Below are positions 30,806-41,845 of a stretch of DNA of 64,000 bases, piece by piece (position 1 is the stretch's first letter; the number at the start of each line of letters is the position of its first letter). Origin of the DNA: Cydia pomonella (Eukaryota; Arthropoda; Insecta; Lepidoptera; Tortricidae); assembly GCF_033807575.1 (NCBI RefSeq), contig NW_026907806.1:248001-312000 (forward strand). Reading direction: 5' to 3'. The notes beneath the pieces were generated by a model, which saw only the letters and a program-made list of their open reading frames with translations, searched no databases and was not told where the DNA came from. A program made the translations under genes and the position numbers.

Positions 30806-31681
30806 AAATACGTACCAACATTAAATTTCCTCTGCATTTATTAATTCTATCCAACTGAAACTGATTTATGAAACTGATAGATATAGCGATGGAAAAGAAA
30901 AAAACGAGGCCGCAACAGTAACGAAGCTGCAGTCGACATTATATTACTGTTGCAGTAGTAATCCGAATGACACCTTTATTCTTTGCCTAAGTTACCTACA
31001 ATACATGCAATGAATCAATAGAACATGTTTGAACAGCAACGACTTTGAAACTACGAAACAAATTAAACAAGTTACTATGCTATTTGAGTACCCAACCCAA
31101 GTCTGAGCAAGCGAGGACTTCTAAACAACTTGTAATGACATTTGCAGCATTAGACTTGTAGCTCAGAATCTATGCTAGATTTAATATATATATGTCTTTG
31201 TAATGGTGTGTTAACTTTGGAGTACACTTTTGAAGTTAATGCCTACTTCTATGTTTGCATTGTTGTATGTAGTGCGAGTTTAATATAATACTATAATTTT
31301 TTTTAGTAATGCAATCTTGTGTATTTTTTGCATGAAATTAATGTTAATACGCTCCCGCCGCGAAATAAATGCCCAAATAAATGTAACGAACCACCACCAA
31401 AAGAACAAAAGAAACTAGACACCTGTGTCGCCTCTCTACGAGACATCATCAGGGTGTACTGGAGATGTTCACGGGCTGGCGTCCAGCAACGAAAACGTAC
31501 GGACGGTGGATTTATAATTAAAATTGATTTCTGCAAAGTAACGCCTGATTTTACTAACTGGGTATTTACAGAAAAAAGTGTACCCTGTAATTTTTTTTAA
31601 ACCCAAGAAATTTTGAGTTATTTCTACTTATAATCACGAGAATCATAAGTACTATCGATTTAAGCAATAAATAGAAAGGGT
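30806..31681. other. no supported gene; odd GC-richer block at 31340-31510
   Basis: At 31340-31510 there are open frames on both strands (93 codons plus, 77 minus). The block has CCTCTCTACGAGACATCATC. It looks to me like a repeat fragment rather than an exon, since I see no splice signals that fit. Confidence 0.3.
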
Positions 31682-31795
31682 CCCACTTTAACTTGCGGTT
31701 TTGTAACGCTGTTAACCATACATTTCGTATGGACCGTTACAAAACTGACTAATAAATGTTGTATGGCAAGTTAAGCAGAATCCCCAACTATGTAG
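31682..31795. repeat. inverted-repeat element (TTAACTTGC ends)
   Basis: TTTAACTTGC at the left and GGCAAGTTAAG at the right pair, and GGTTTTGTAAC pairs with GTTACAAAAC. Probably a small MITE. Confidence 0.5.
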
Positions 31796-32344
31796 TTAAT
31801 AATTTAACAGCTTTATTTTAATAATTTAATTTAATTTAACAGGTTAAAGAATTTTTTATTTTCTCATAAAGAAATTTACATTTCACTTATATTAAAAACT
31901 TTTTCCATAAAATTTGATGAATGGGTACATAAATATTTAATAATCATGAAATATTCCTATTTATTATTTATACATTGCATAGATAAAGTATTTAAGTTTT
32001 ACAAATGTTTGAGCTGTGAATTTATTTTGACGATACCAAGTTCGATAGTACATTTGTTTATAACGAACTTAGAGATGGTAGTTACGACTTACGTTTTTCT
32101 CCTCAGATACCACTGTCTACCGTAAAACAGTGATCTATAGTCTTACACGGTACTATGCCTGTACTAATTACTTGTGGTCCTGCGAGCCGGACCTCTGTCT
32201 GTCGTCCGAATCGACGGGATCACCGCGGTCGGCCGAGTGACACTTCCATTTGCTACGCGTGTGTTATTCCTGACGCTAGCTAAGCAAGTTGAGCGTTCAA
32301 GGGATGATATATAGCTAAAAATATACTTACTTACTTTACTAACT
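31796..32344. other. unassigned, LINE tail fragment at 31850-31890
   Basis: TTTTCTCATAAAGAAATTTAC resembles the minus tail at 14285. No gene is seen in the rest. Confidence 0.35.
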
Positions 32345-32625
32345 CCGCTGGCTCAGCGACCCGAAATGAGACATGGCCTCCGACACAAGACAGTGCCACT
32401 TTTCTCGGTCCTGTGCGACTTCTCACCAATTGTTGACTTGAAGTTCGCACAGATCCGCCTCCACTATGTCGCTCCAGCTATACCTGGGGCGTCCGATACA
32501 ACGTCCTGCTGCAAGGCGACCCAGGTACGCTCTTTTTACGTTCCGATCTTCATCCATTCTCTCAAGGTAGCCCAAACAACGGAGTCTGTGACCTTTACTT
32601 TCTCCCATAATGTTAGGCTCAGCCC
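32345..32625 (-). pseudogene. LINE protein C-terminus (GRPRYSWSD)
   Basis: On the minus strand LGYLERMDEDRNVKRAYLG and GRPRYSWSDIVEADLCELQ are read, then NNW. It continues to 32350 in a diverged form. This is the same RTE-like family as 11360-11560. The RT core is lost. Confidence 0.7.
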
Positions 32626-33324
32626 CTAGGTCTTCAATCTAGATCATATTGCTTATTAGCAACCCTTCCTACCCCTTTAATAAAATCGATAAATATATAT
32701 TATAAACTGCTAAATCCGACATAAGTGCAGATGATCCAACGGAGCCACGCCGTTCTATCGCCTAAATAGTGTTAAGTATGTAAGGTATTTATGGGTCTTG
32801 TTGTCTGAATCAATACCTACATAAAAATGTCTCGTTAATTATTATTTCTCGTCTGACAAATTCGACGTATCAGATCATAATTTTAGGATTTCTGTCAGAT
32901 AGAATCCCTTATACATGATAAATTCTATGATAGTCTAAGGCCGCAATTGTAGTATATAATAGTTTTGTCATTTTCCAATGATTCCAATAATATCTATGAT
33001 CACATTTCTATGATAGTGTAACGGCTTAATTGTGGCCTGAAAACTTCTTAACAAATATTCAACGAATATTATAGAGTTCTATGATTTTTTTTAATTTAAC
33101 CTTTTGGGTGTGAAAATTTAGTTGAAAGTTATGGAATTCTATACGAACGAGGTTGGTAGAGGCTAGTGTGTCAACAAAACCCATCGGAATCACGAAGCCT
33201 GGATGTAACAGACATATGCCAGGTTAGAATCAGGCCTGAATTCAATGTAAAGGATTATTAATACTAAACCTAAAATGTAACTATAAGTTACTGGGGTAAG
33301 CCATTTTAAACAGAAGACCATTCA
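32626..33324. other. no recognisable feature
   Basis: AT-rich with repeated TTCTATGATAGT motifs (32926, 33009). No frame. Confidence 0.35.
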
Positions 33325-34010
33325 TAGATTTTGCAAATCCCAGCGGCTGAGATGGGCGGGTCACCTGGAAAGGATGCCCGATATGAGAGCTCTAAATATT
33401 ATGATAAGGTGGACGCCACAAAAGAAAAGGCCTAGTGGTAAGCCTAAGAAAAGGTGGCTGGACTGTGTGGATTTCTAAAGCTTATTATACCACACAAGAC
33501 TACATGATTGATAAAACAACGTGGGATTAATTGTGATTCGAAATGATTAATTATTTATTATATTTGAATAATGATTATGAAATGGATATTCCAATTCATG
33601 TACTTCCTTTGTTGTTTTTATTTTTTATTATATTTGTTTGACATTTAGAATTTATTCTAGAAACATTCTAGACTAGTATTTTTTATACAATTGTTTTTTT
33701 TTGTATGACGATATTTTGTGAAATTTATAGTATTAAATTTCTAATCTATGAATAATATTCATTAATATTATATATGGACACATCAATAAATTGCTCTGAT
33801 AATTAGCTTAAGATAATTATATGTAATACTGTCTTACTATTCATAAGTGCTTGTTGCTAGGCCTACATGAATAAAGTATATTTGAACTGAACTGAACTGG
33901 AAGAAGATCTTAGGAGGATGAGGAAGTATACCAACTGGAGGATGGTTGCTAAGGATCGCGACAACTGAAGGAAGATAGTGGAGGACACCACGACTCACAA
34001 AGGATTGTAG
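33325..34010 (+). pseudogene. RTE-type LINE C-terminus, split by another LINE
   Basis: The left part, 33325-33472, reads RWAGHLERMPDMRALN, then SGKPKKRWLDCV. The right part, from 33900, reads EDLRRMRKYTNWRMVAKDRD and continues to KIVED. Joining the two across the insert keeps the frame. A TGA stands where W is expected (NW, near 33966), so the protein is also dead by point change. Confidence 0.78.
33473..33899 (+). mobile_element. Jockey-like LINE 3' end inserted in the RTE remnant
   Basis: It begins with the codons ISKAYYTTQDYMIDKTTWD and a stop, then about 360 bp of 3' untranslated DNA, and ends in TTGAACTGAACTGAACTGG repeats. It is closely similar to 53296-53725 (over 90% by eye). Only a few bases could be target duplication. 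Confidence 0.85.
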
Positions 34011-34533
34011 TGCCATCGGAAGGAAAAGAAGGTAAGCCATGTTGCGGGCGCTCGCAAAACGTGGCTGTATTTTTGTTGTTTATTACATTTTGAATACTAG
34101 CAACATAATTAACATTTTTCATTTATTGGGTAGTTGGGTATTGCTTAACATAAAGAGATGTTTAAAGTTACATATTACCTTTATCATTATTTACCTTTTA
34201 AATATTTAAAGGTAGTTCTACTTTTAGACCGGTAAGCACTACCTACAAAATTAACATAGTTTGCAACGACCGTCCAACCATAACTGTTAGGGAGTTGGTC
34301 CCAAGGGGAGTAAGGGTGAGGGCCGTGATGTAAAACTGTCCATTTTAATACAAGTGTCACCGCTAGCTCCCCCATGATGCCGTAAATATCACGACTCGTA
34401 ACGTTGACGACAGAGGTACACGTGCGTAAAAAATGTGGAAATAAGTAAAAGGATCACCTGTGCCTATAAAAGAATGAAACTGTAATAATTAAGAAGTTTT
34501 TCTAAGTTACACTTAATTATGATCCCGTCATCT
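34011..34533 (+). repeat. unassigned, with one member of a diverged direct repeat
   Basis: 34312-34400 (GTAAGGGTGAGGGCCGTGATG, ACTGTCCATTTTAATA) matches 35211-35325 in the same orientation. The rest has no supported feature. Confidence 0.4.
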
Positions 34534-34763
34534 TGAAGCATTTGAATTGTGGTGCTGGCGGCGTATAGAGAAAATAAGCTGGATGAAAAAAGTAACCAAC
34601 GAGGAGGTCTTAAAAATAGTTCAGGAAAAGCGGTGCCTTATTGAGAACCATTGAAATTAGACGAGGAAACATGTTAGGGCACCTGTTATGACTCGATGAC
34701 CTGTTATGAGGGAAAGTCGAAGGAAGGAAAAAGAGAGGGAAGAGAGAGAATTGTCTCGATGAG
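34534..34763 (+). pseudogene. RTE-type LINE fragment (FELWCWRR motif)
   Basis: EAFELWCWRRIEKISWMKK and VTNEEVLKIVQEKRCLI are in frame; stops and frame changes follow, with MLGHL and KVEGRKK readable later. It is the same motif set as 55410-55600. Dead. Confidence 0.7.
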
Positions 34764-35843
34764 TACAGTCAGCGATAAAAGCTTGTACTTACCAAAAATG
34801 AAAATTTTGCCAAAATCTTACTTTACGTACGTAAAACGTCACGAACGAACGTCATATACCTATTATTGATAATACATACTTCATACTAACGAATGTTAGA
34901 CAATTTCAAACAGAAGTATTTCAATCAATCAATCTTTTACTCATAAAATATAAGTAAAAATATTTTACATGTCAATGAATACTTACAGCTAATGGGAACC
35001 ATATATTATTATATATTTTGAATGAAAAGTTACTTTATTATTAATATTACTTTATTATTGCACAATACAATGATGGTAACCAAAAATAAGCTATCTAGAG
35101 TACCTTACACTACACTCATACTTCTGTTATACTACTTTAGCGTTTCTTCTTTTGAATATAAAAAATTAACAATAATATACACTGACAATTTTATCGAAAT
35201 AATAAGTTTGTAAGGGCAGGAATGTGACGTAAAACTGTCAATTTTAATATCACTGTCACCCCGTGCCGCGGGCTCCCCTTGGTGACGCCATATATGTCAC
35301 ACACGTGTCTCACGACTCGAAGGTAATTGTGACGACATACGACATAACATTATATACATATATATCTACTGATATTATAAAGGCCAAAGTTACTCTGTAT
35401 GTTTTTCTGTCTGTTAGTCTGTAACCTCTTTTTGTCTTTTTGTCCTCTCTTAATTTTTGGCAATTTTTTCGAGAACGTTTTTTTAACTATTATATAAAAA
35501 CCGATAAATAAGCTACGTAATGCCATATTTTTATCATGATTTGATATTTTATAACTTATTTAAGAGCAGTGACCCAGGGAACAAAGCTGTCTCACACTTT
35601 TGTATGAAAATAAGGGTTCATCCACGTTGTCACCCAATTTTTTAACCGACAAAAAAACGAAGGAGGTTCTCAAGTCGAGGCGTATATATATATTTAATAA
35701 CAATTTGTCGTATTTTTATTTCTGCCGGATGTGGAATATATATAAGGATCTTGTTTCATTTTTTACAATGTTAAAACTTACAAAAGTTTAACTAATAATT
35801 ATTAAGGGCAATTCTTGTAAAAGACAAGAAAAAGTAAGGAAGT
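34764..35843. other. unassigned; MITE end at 34768, repeats at 35211 and 35340
   Basis: 34768 has one end of the CAGTCAGC MITE family. 35211-35325 is the second copy of the direct repeat at 34312. 35365-35450 resembles the repeat at 7998 (AAGGCCAAAGTTACTCTG). 35640-35680 holds the AACCGAC..GAAGGAGGTTCTCAA repeat. No gene. Confidence 0.4.
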
Positions 35844-35975
35844 AAGGTGAGTAAGGTTGCCAGAGCTCAACGAGGGTGCGGAGTGTTAGGATTGGCAACG
35901 CGCATGTAACTCCTCTGGAGTTGCGGGCGGGAGTGGCGGGCCGTATGCTTGTTTGCCACCGACGTAGTATGAAAA
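35844..35975 (-). repeat. repeat C, minus strand
   Basis: GTTGCCAGAGCTCAACGAG, GCGCATGTAACTCC and GCTTGTTTGCCACCGAC are the complement of repeat C. The part with the ACTCATAG-type block is missing. Confidence 0.72.
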
Positions 35976-36663
35976 AAAGTTCATTCACCCAGCGTTGACG
36001 GTTACTTTAAAAAGCTCGTATCTCGTAACGTGTATTGATTTACATTGCGGTCCGAATTATTTTGTGTGGTTAATATTTTTATTGTATTTCTGAGCAAATG
36101 TTCTCAATGTACTTCTTAGGATCTATGCTAACCACTGTTTAAATATTCGCAAGTATCGAATTTACATATTGTATATGCACAACCAAGGTTTGATTAGAAG
36201 TATTTGAACCCACACTTTTTGACCACCATACAACTGAAAGGTTAATTCATTATAACCCGCTCAAATGATTTTACTTTATGAATAAGTACTCGTATCACGG
36301 TAACCGAAGCCAGTATAGTTCGTAAGGAAAGTTTTAACAATTTTAACATAATTTGCAATTATAATATATGGCGCCCTGAGGGTGAAATATGGTCTCAGCT
36401 AAATTATGTAGGATACTAGGTCATATGAGTGTTGCTATATCTATATTTAGTTAAAGGATTCGATTAACTTTAGAGATAGGGGCTCTAGCTTAGATCATAA
36501 TAATATACCTAGACTCCGTCTGAGCTAACTTGCTCGAAGCTCGAGCTCGAGCTGCATGTACTCGAAAATAACAAAGTGTGGACGTGTCATGTGTGACACA
36601 ATGTGTGACGTTTATAGACGTTTTCATAGAAATTTGACATTAATAAATAAATTAATATTCGAA
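35976..36663. other. no recognisable feature
   Basis: AT-rich with a short GCTCGAGCTCGAGCTGC stretch near 36540. No gene. Confidence 0.35.
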
Positions 36664-36905
36664 TATTTTTAAAGAGTTTTTCGGAACTTGTGTACGAAAT
36701 ATCATTTTGATATTTACCACTAGCTTTTCAGTGAAGGAAAACATCGTAAGGAAATCTGCGAAGAAATTGAAAATATGTATATGAAGTCCCCAATGCTCAT
36801 TGGGCTAGCGTGGGGACTATAGCCCAAGCCCTCTCGCGCATGAGAGGAGGCCTGTGCCCAGCAGTGGGACGCATATAGGCTGAATTATTATTAATTATTA
36901 TTATA
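36664..36905 (+). mobile_element. SINE-E without its head
   Basis: It starts at GAGTTTTTCGGAACTTGTGT, contains CCCCAATGCTCATTGGGC and GAGAGGAGGCCTGTGCCCAG, and ends in TTATTATTAATTATTATT. The tRNA-like head is missing, as in 5'-truncation. Confidence 0.8.
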
Positions 36906-37206
36906 AATATTTGGGGACATCTTACACAGATCAACGTAGCCCCAAACTAAAACAAATCTTGTACTATGGGTACTAGGCCACGATACATACTTATATAGAC
37001 AAATACATACAAACATAGAAAACATACATACCGGGAGGCATCATCCCTCAGATAAACGTTGTATATTTTATGAAATAAAGTATTTTGTATTTTTGTATAC
37101 ATAACTCAGGAACACATATTCGAGATAAATACACAAATAAATGCACTGTCCAGTTTCGAACCCGGGACCTCGTGCTTCATAGGCACGGTCACTACCGACT
37201 AGGCTA
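36906..37206 (-). mobile_element. SINE-B, minus strand, with extra block
   Basis: Starting at GGGGACATCTTACACAG; head at the right with GTTTCGAACCCGGGACC and ACGGTCACTACCGACTAGG. A block at 37033-37100 is not in other copies. It abuts SINE-E at 36905. Confidence 0.7.
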
Positions 37207-37315
37207 GGGGCCGTAAATGTAAGTAAAATTGTACTTATGACATTACAAATATTTTCTTTTATGCCGTTTAGTACAGTTTTGATGTCTACCGTTCTCCAAT
37301 TCTTCCTCAATTCTC
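37207..37315. other. no recognisable feature
   Basis: Short unassigned stretch. Confidence 0.3.
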
Positions 37316-37430
37316 AAAGGTTAACTGGAAGAGATCCCTGAAAGGGATAAGTTCGCCTTTGTACGAATTATGTGTGTTCTTTCCTGTTTTATGTTTCTTT
37401 TTGTACAATAAAGTGTTTTACTACTACTAC
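37316..37430 (+). mobile_element. LINE 3' end with TAC tail
   Basis: GGAAGAGATCCCTGAAAGGG, ATAAGTTCGCCTTTGTACG and TGTACAATAAAGTG, then ACTACTACTAC. Sister of 18960-19105. Confidence 0.7.
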
Positions 37431-37789
37431 AAAAAAAAAAAAAATCCCAGAAACTAAAATTTTACCGAAAATAACCATATTCCCAAAAAAATCCTGCAAG
37501 CGCTTCATTCCTAGGGCACAGTATAATATTATACTGTGCCTAGGGCTTCCACAAGAAAATTCCGTAAGCTTTTCCTACTGCTCATCACTAGTGCGAATAG
37601 TCCACTTGACCCAAGCACTAATACGTAACACTTAAAATTCCCAATACAAAAAGCCTAACCGAAATGTGCCAGTTCTTACTTGTGACCTGGCACACATACA
37701 CAAAACCACCCTTACACTTCCACCAACATTCAACTGACTCACAGTAACCCCTATGCCTTTACGAATAAGATTTAAAAATAGTCAAGCTT
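37431..37789. other. no gene; 24-bp perfect palindrome at 37516-37539
   Basis: The half-site GCACAGTATAAT is followed at once by its complement. CCTAGG and CTAGGG flank it. The rest is unassigned. Confidence 0.5.
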
Positions 37790-37832
37790 GTGTATAATAC
37801 ACCCACACAGCGACGGATCCCGGGGTTCAACA

Positions 37833-37867
37833 TCAGTGTCGGTTGAAACTCCGTCGCGCCCGGACGT
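37833..37867 (+). promoter_or_regulatory. core promoter: initiator plus DPE
   Basis: TCAGT at 37833-37837 fits the arthropod initiator; taking its A (37835) as +1, GGACGT lies at +28 to +33, exactly where a downstream promoter element is expected. A TATAAT at 37793 is too far upstream (-42) to count as a TATA box. This is a sequence match only. Confidence 0.6.
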
Positions 37868-37979
37868 GTCGAACGAATCTTCGCGAACGAATTCGTAGTG
37901 AATGCAATGTGGTGTGCTGTGTAGTGAATTTTAAAGATTTAGTGCTCGATCTGTGTGGATTTTGGATACTGAGCGAATT
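37835..37979 (+). other. probable non-coding first exon of a host gene
   Basis: It runs from the initiator to GTAAGTTT at 37980. It is GC-rich at first, then becomes AT-rich, and holds only tiny upstream frames (ATG at 37902, 10 codons). No exon that could follow is seen downstream in this window. No splice acceptor could be assigned. Confidence 0.45.
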
Positions 37980-37981
37980 GT

Positions 37982-38880
37982 AAGTTTATTTTTAGATTTA
38001 CTGATTTTTACATATAGCGGTATATTCATCTATTTGTACTGATGACAGTCATCTGTTACGTTTTATTTAGATGTTCTATTTTCTCGGGAAATTTTTAAAC
38101 ATGTTTTCAGGCCACTGGAAATTTAGCGGTGGGATTATACGATGTAATAAATTTTACTGTTATAATAGATTTAAATTGATCTGAAAACATAAGTTATATA
38201 AAATAAGATGTGATTTATGACAATTATGACTTTAGAATGGAGATATTGTAAATTTTAAATAGTTACCTGTTTCTGTTTATTGGTAATAATATAAAACTGA
38301 CTTGGGAAAAACTCAAACAGAGATTTTAGGGAATAGAAAAATAAGAAATTAGGGATATGTTGTAATAAATTTGTTTTCAGCCACAAAATAAGTACTTAGG
38401 CACCGTAAAAAATCAAACTTCTTATTCTATTGGGTTTTAATGAATTTGGAATATACATAGAAAATATAACTTTTACTTCGTAGTACAATAAAATCTACGA
38501 TTGATCAGTTAAATTATAAACTTTTATATACACAATAGATATACATACAGAGGTAATACTGTAACTGTACAAATACTAAACTAAATGAATAACTTGCTTA
38601 AATTTAAAATAGGCCCCTGAGGCATTTCCTGTGTCAGAGAAAAGGCATAAATTCATTCCAAAATAGTTTGAAGTCTTGTAAATTAGTTAGAGGTGCTGAT
38701 AAAATTACATTTATTTATTATATTATTAGTTCAATTAATTCTCTACAGGTTAGACATAAACATAAATTTAACAAATCTCCAGTAAATGTTAATAAATTCT
38801 ATAATTATACATAAATAACTACCCTTTAACTAACCTTACAATATGTTCCACGAAAATTCTATTCCAGTCAACCTTCAGTG
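37982..38880. other. no gene; probable first-intron DNA
   Basis: AT-rich and quiet, with little repeat signal. Confidence 0.35.
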
Positions 38881-39440
38881 GGTTATGGCTCGTAACACAT
38901 TGGAACATAAACATTAGCTTTAGTTTGGCAACGGTCGGTCAACAGAATTAGATAATCGTAAAGTTTTGGAACTTGGCAGATTTGAGAGCTTTTATGCCAA
39001 AAGCTATCTAGGGTTTCTAGGAGGCATATAAGTAATTATATATACATTCATTCATTATATATAGGTGATATAGAAGTAGACAATCGCGTGGTTCGCCTAG
39101 TGGGTAGTGGCCCTGCTTATTAGGCCGATGGTGCCGGGTTCGAGTCCCGGTAAGGGCATTTATTCGTGTGATGAGTACGGATATTTGTTCCTGAGTCATG
39201 GGTGTTTTCTATGTATATATCTATATACGTATGTATATCGTCGCCTGGTACCCATAGTACAAGCTTTGCTTAGTTTGGAGCTAGGTCGATCTGTGTAAGA
39301 TTGTCCCCATATATTTATTTATTTATCATATAAGCGTAATACATACTTTCCTTCATTAGGCATGCATTGGTGTCGTAAGGTTCTGAAGCTTGGCAGAGTT
39401 GTCGGCTTGTATGCGAAAGCTTCTAAGGTTTAAGGAAGCT
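38881..39440 (+). repeat. diverged direct repeat around a SINE-B
   Basis: About 38955-39025 and 39375-39440 share CGTAA.GTT.TG.A.CTTGGCAGA and GAAAGCT.CTA.GGTTT-type blocks. SINE-B lies between them at 39085-39315. Confidence 0.45.
39085..39315 (+). mobile_element. SINE-B, good copy
   Basis: A box part GTTCGCCTAGTGGGTAGTGG; B box GGGTTCGAGTCCCGG; GGTAAGGGCATTTATTCGTG; ends ATTTATTTATTTAT. The best head of the family. Confidence 0.85.
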
Positions 39441-40218
39441 CATAGCTAAACTACAAGTATACACCGAGGTATACTTTCTTTATACCGATGTATATATACT
39501 TTTCATTTGCATCCCTGCCAAAACATTGGGATTAAAAATAAGTCATAAATACAATTCCTTAAATTTTGCGTCTTGGCAGCGTTATTTAAACAATTTCGAT
39601 AAACAGTTCAATCTTTCTTCAAGCGAACAAAAAACTACTTTCCACTACAATATGACTGTTTTTAAATAAAAAACGGCTTCAACTTACATTAAAAATTAGC
39701 GACGATTAAAAATAACATTCGGTCGGTTTCCCAATGATAATACCTAAGACAAAATTGTAATTAATTAAAACAATTATTTTTAATAGGAGTTATAAATTAT
39801 GATTATGGGAATTTTTTGATAGCTTATTTCCTTTTAACAATAGATACTAGATACTTTTCTTTTTAAACCGACTTCAGAAAGAAGGTCAATCGTCATAGTT
39901 ATGAAGAGGTTCAGAATCCGTCGAGATATTTGTTTATGGATGTATCCCAATTACTCGATTGTCAATAAATACATTGCTGTTTATTACTCGAATATTGCTA
40001 GACTGATTTGGAAAATTCTCTTTATTTGTAAAATGTCTGATGATCATACGAGTATTGACACTCTAGGGGTTTTGGTGATAACGCTTGCATTTTCTTGCAT
40101 TTTCTCACGGTAAAGGACATTTTGGTGAACTGAAATTGCTGCTAAAAGCCATAAAATGATGGCATAAGTTCAGCGCGGTGAAGATCGCCTACGAGCTCTT
40201 TCATCACTTTTAACTCTG
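39441..40218. other. no gene; repeat fragment at 39860-39945
   Basis: AAACCGACTTCAGAAAGAAG and GAAGAGGTTCAGAATCC are a common lepidopteran repeat. The 70-codon frame at 39901 is a shadow of it. Confidence 0.4.
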
Positions 40219-40440
40219 GCGTTTTTTTTTTATGGTATAGGAGGCAAACGAGCGGACGGATCACCTGATGGTAAGCGATTACCGCCGCCCATGGACACCT
40301 GCAACACCAGAGGGGTTGTAAGTGCGTTGCCGGCCTTTAAGATGGGAGTACGCTCTTTTCTTGAAGGTTTGAAGGTCGTATCGGTCCGGAAATACCGCAG
40401 GCGACAGTTCATTCCACAGTTTAGCAGTACTCTACTTAGA
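40219..40440 (+). repeat. repeat D, best copy
   Basis: GGAGGCAAACGAGCGGACGG, CACCTGATGGTAAGCGATTA, GTGCGTTGCCGGCCTTTAAG and GACAGTTCATTCCACAG. It starts after a run of T. Other pieces are at 1586 and 30681. Confidence 0.72.
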
Positions 40441-40534
40441 GATGGTCGGTTGATCGGAGGTGCAGCTCTTCATTAGCATTGGCCGAGCGATAGCGAAGGT
40501 CTCCGTTTTAGTTTAAGCAAAAATGTTTTGGTAT

Positions 40535-40955
40535 TCATACTCATACTCATACTCATTTATTTATAATATTTTTACATATTACACGTCACAATTTGATTAA
40601 CATAAGATATGCAATAATCTGCAGTTATTATTACAGTTTATAGTTACAGATTAGATTACTTAATTATTACAGTTTCGGGTAGTAGGTATCAATAGTTGCA
40701 TATGTCAATTAATTATTCAATAGTGAGCATTATATAATATAAATTAAATTTGATACATTACATAATTTGTTTTGTTGAATGTCAATTAAATCATAATAAT
40801 ATATTGTAGAATTCATTCAGGCTATAAAAGGCGTTGGAGAGGAGCCATTTCTTTACTTCCCGCGTAAATGAGTTGGACGATTCTATCGTGGTGATATATT
40901 TGGGCAATTTGTTAAAACTTTGGGGCCCAGTACCTGCATGGTCTTGGAGGACTTA
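40535..40955 (-). pseudogene. 5'-truncated LINE, C-terminal codons and 3' end (minus)
   Basis: The left edge has TACTCA repeats (40538-40553), the LINE tail. On the minus strand, about 40790-40950, the frame reads GPQSFNKLPKYITTIESSN, then SFTREVKKWLLSNAFYSL and NEFY. This is the end of a Jockey/CR1-type protein. No RT motif is left. Confidence 0.75.
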
Positions 40956-41426
40956 GTCAGTCAGTCATTCCCGGCTGTTCTCTTCTTTAAGTCGCATTTC
41001 TCAACCGATTCTCGTGATATTTTGTGCACACGTTAGATAATTATCATATGATGTTTTCTTTCAACTTGATGGAGCCATTGGAGTAAAGTCCACAGCTCAA
41101 ATAAAAAGTTATTTAAATACGTTTCTCACAATGAATACCTAGATCGTTCTAATTTAAAATGCAAACAAGATATTTGTATCTCGCAACGAGTTGGTTCGTA
41201 GCCCCTGGGAAAACTGTTACAAACAAAGTAATTACTGACATATATTATGAATACATTATGTTTACTAGTTTTAATTTACGCACTTTTTATTCCTTTACTA
41301 GACGACAATGATTGAGTAGGTAATGTTTCTGGGAGTAGGTGTGACCGAATATTTATATTGTTTTATTAGTAGCAATATTTCAGTATGTATATATTATTAA
41401 CATATGCAATAAACACAAATAAAGAC
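40956..41426. other. unassigned
   Basis: 40970-41035 looks like the dispersed repeat with TCAACCGATTCTCGTGAT. No gene. Confidence 0.35.
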
Positions 41427-41580
41427 GACAGGTCTGGCCTAGTGAGCAGTGCCCCTGCCTATGAAGCCGATGGTCCCAGGTTCAAATCCTGGTCCCTGAG
41501 TCATGGGTGTTTTATACGTATTTAAATTTAACTATTTAAAAATATTTATATATTCAATATATTTTAAGTAAATTTAAGTA
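41427..41580 (+). mobile_element. SINE-B with internal deletion
   Basis: GGTCTGGCCTAGTGAGCAGT and CCCAGGTTCAAATCCTGG form the head; the body resumes at CCCTGAGTCATGGGTG. The GGTAAGGGCATTTATTC block is missing. Confidence 0.75.
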
Positions 41581-41599
41581 TTTAAAAATATTTATATTT

Positions 41600-41720
41600 C
41601 CCAGAAAGTCAGAAGGCAGTCGCTTTCGTAAAAACTAGTGCCTACGCCAAATCTTGGGATTAGTTGTCAAGCGGACCCATGAGCCGTGGCAAAATGCCGG
41701 GATAACGCGAGGAAGAAGAA
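41600..41720 (+). mobile_element. SINE-A, 3' half
   Basis: GGCAGTCGCTTTCGTAAAAA, GTTGTCAAGCGGACCC and CGCGAGGAAGAAGAAG. The head is missing. Confidence 0.72.
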
Positions 41721-41721
41721 G

Positions 41722-41845
41722 ATTGTCCCACTGCTGGGCAAAGACCTTCCTCTTATTCTCCCACGTGTCCCTATCCTCGGAAGTCTCCCAACAGTCTCTG
41801 TCAGAGGCGTCAAGTTCGCCCCACCATCCCTTCCTATACCTATGT
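41722..41845 (-). pseudogene. LINE protein C-terminus fragment (FAQQWD)
   Basis: On the minus strand RYRKGWWGELDASDRDCW, EDRDTWENKRKVFAQQWD is read. The end FAQQWD is typical of a LINE C-terminus. It lies directly next to the GAA tail of SINE-A; the frame overlaps it only by chance. Confidence 0.5.

Noticed and set aside
31319..31600. 93-codon plus-strand gene
   Set aside because: Frames are open on both strands, no known motif; block resembles a dispersed repeat.
40291..40476. 61-codon gene in repeat D (and its opposite-strand frame)
   Set aside because: The same sequence occurs as a dispersed repeat at other positions in the window.
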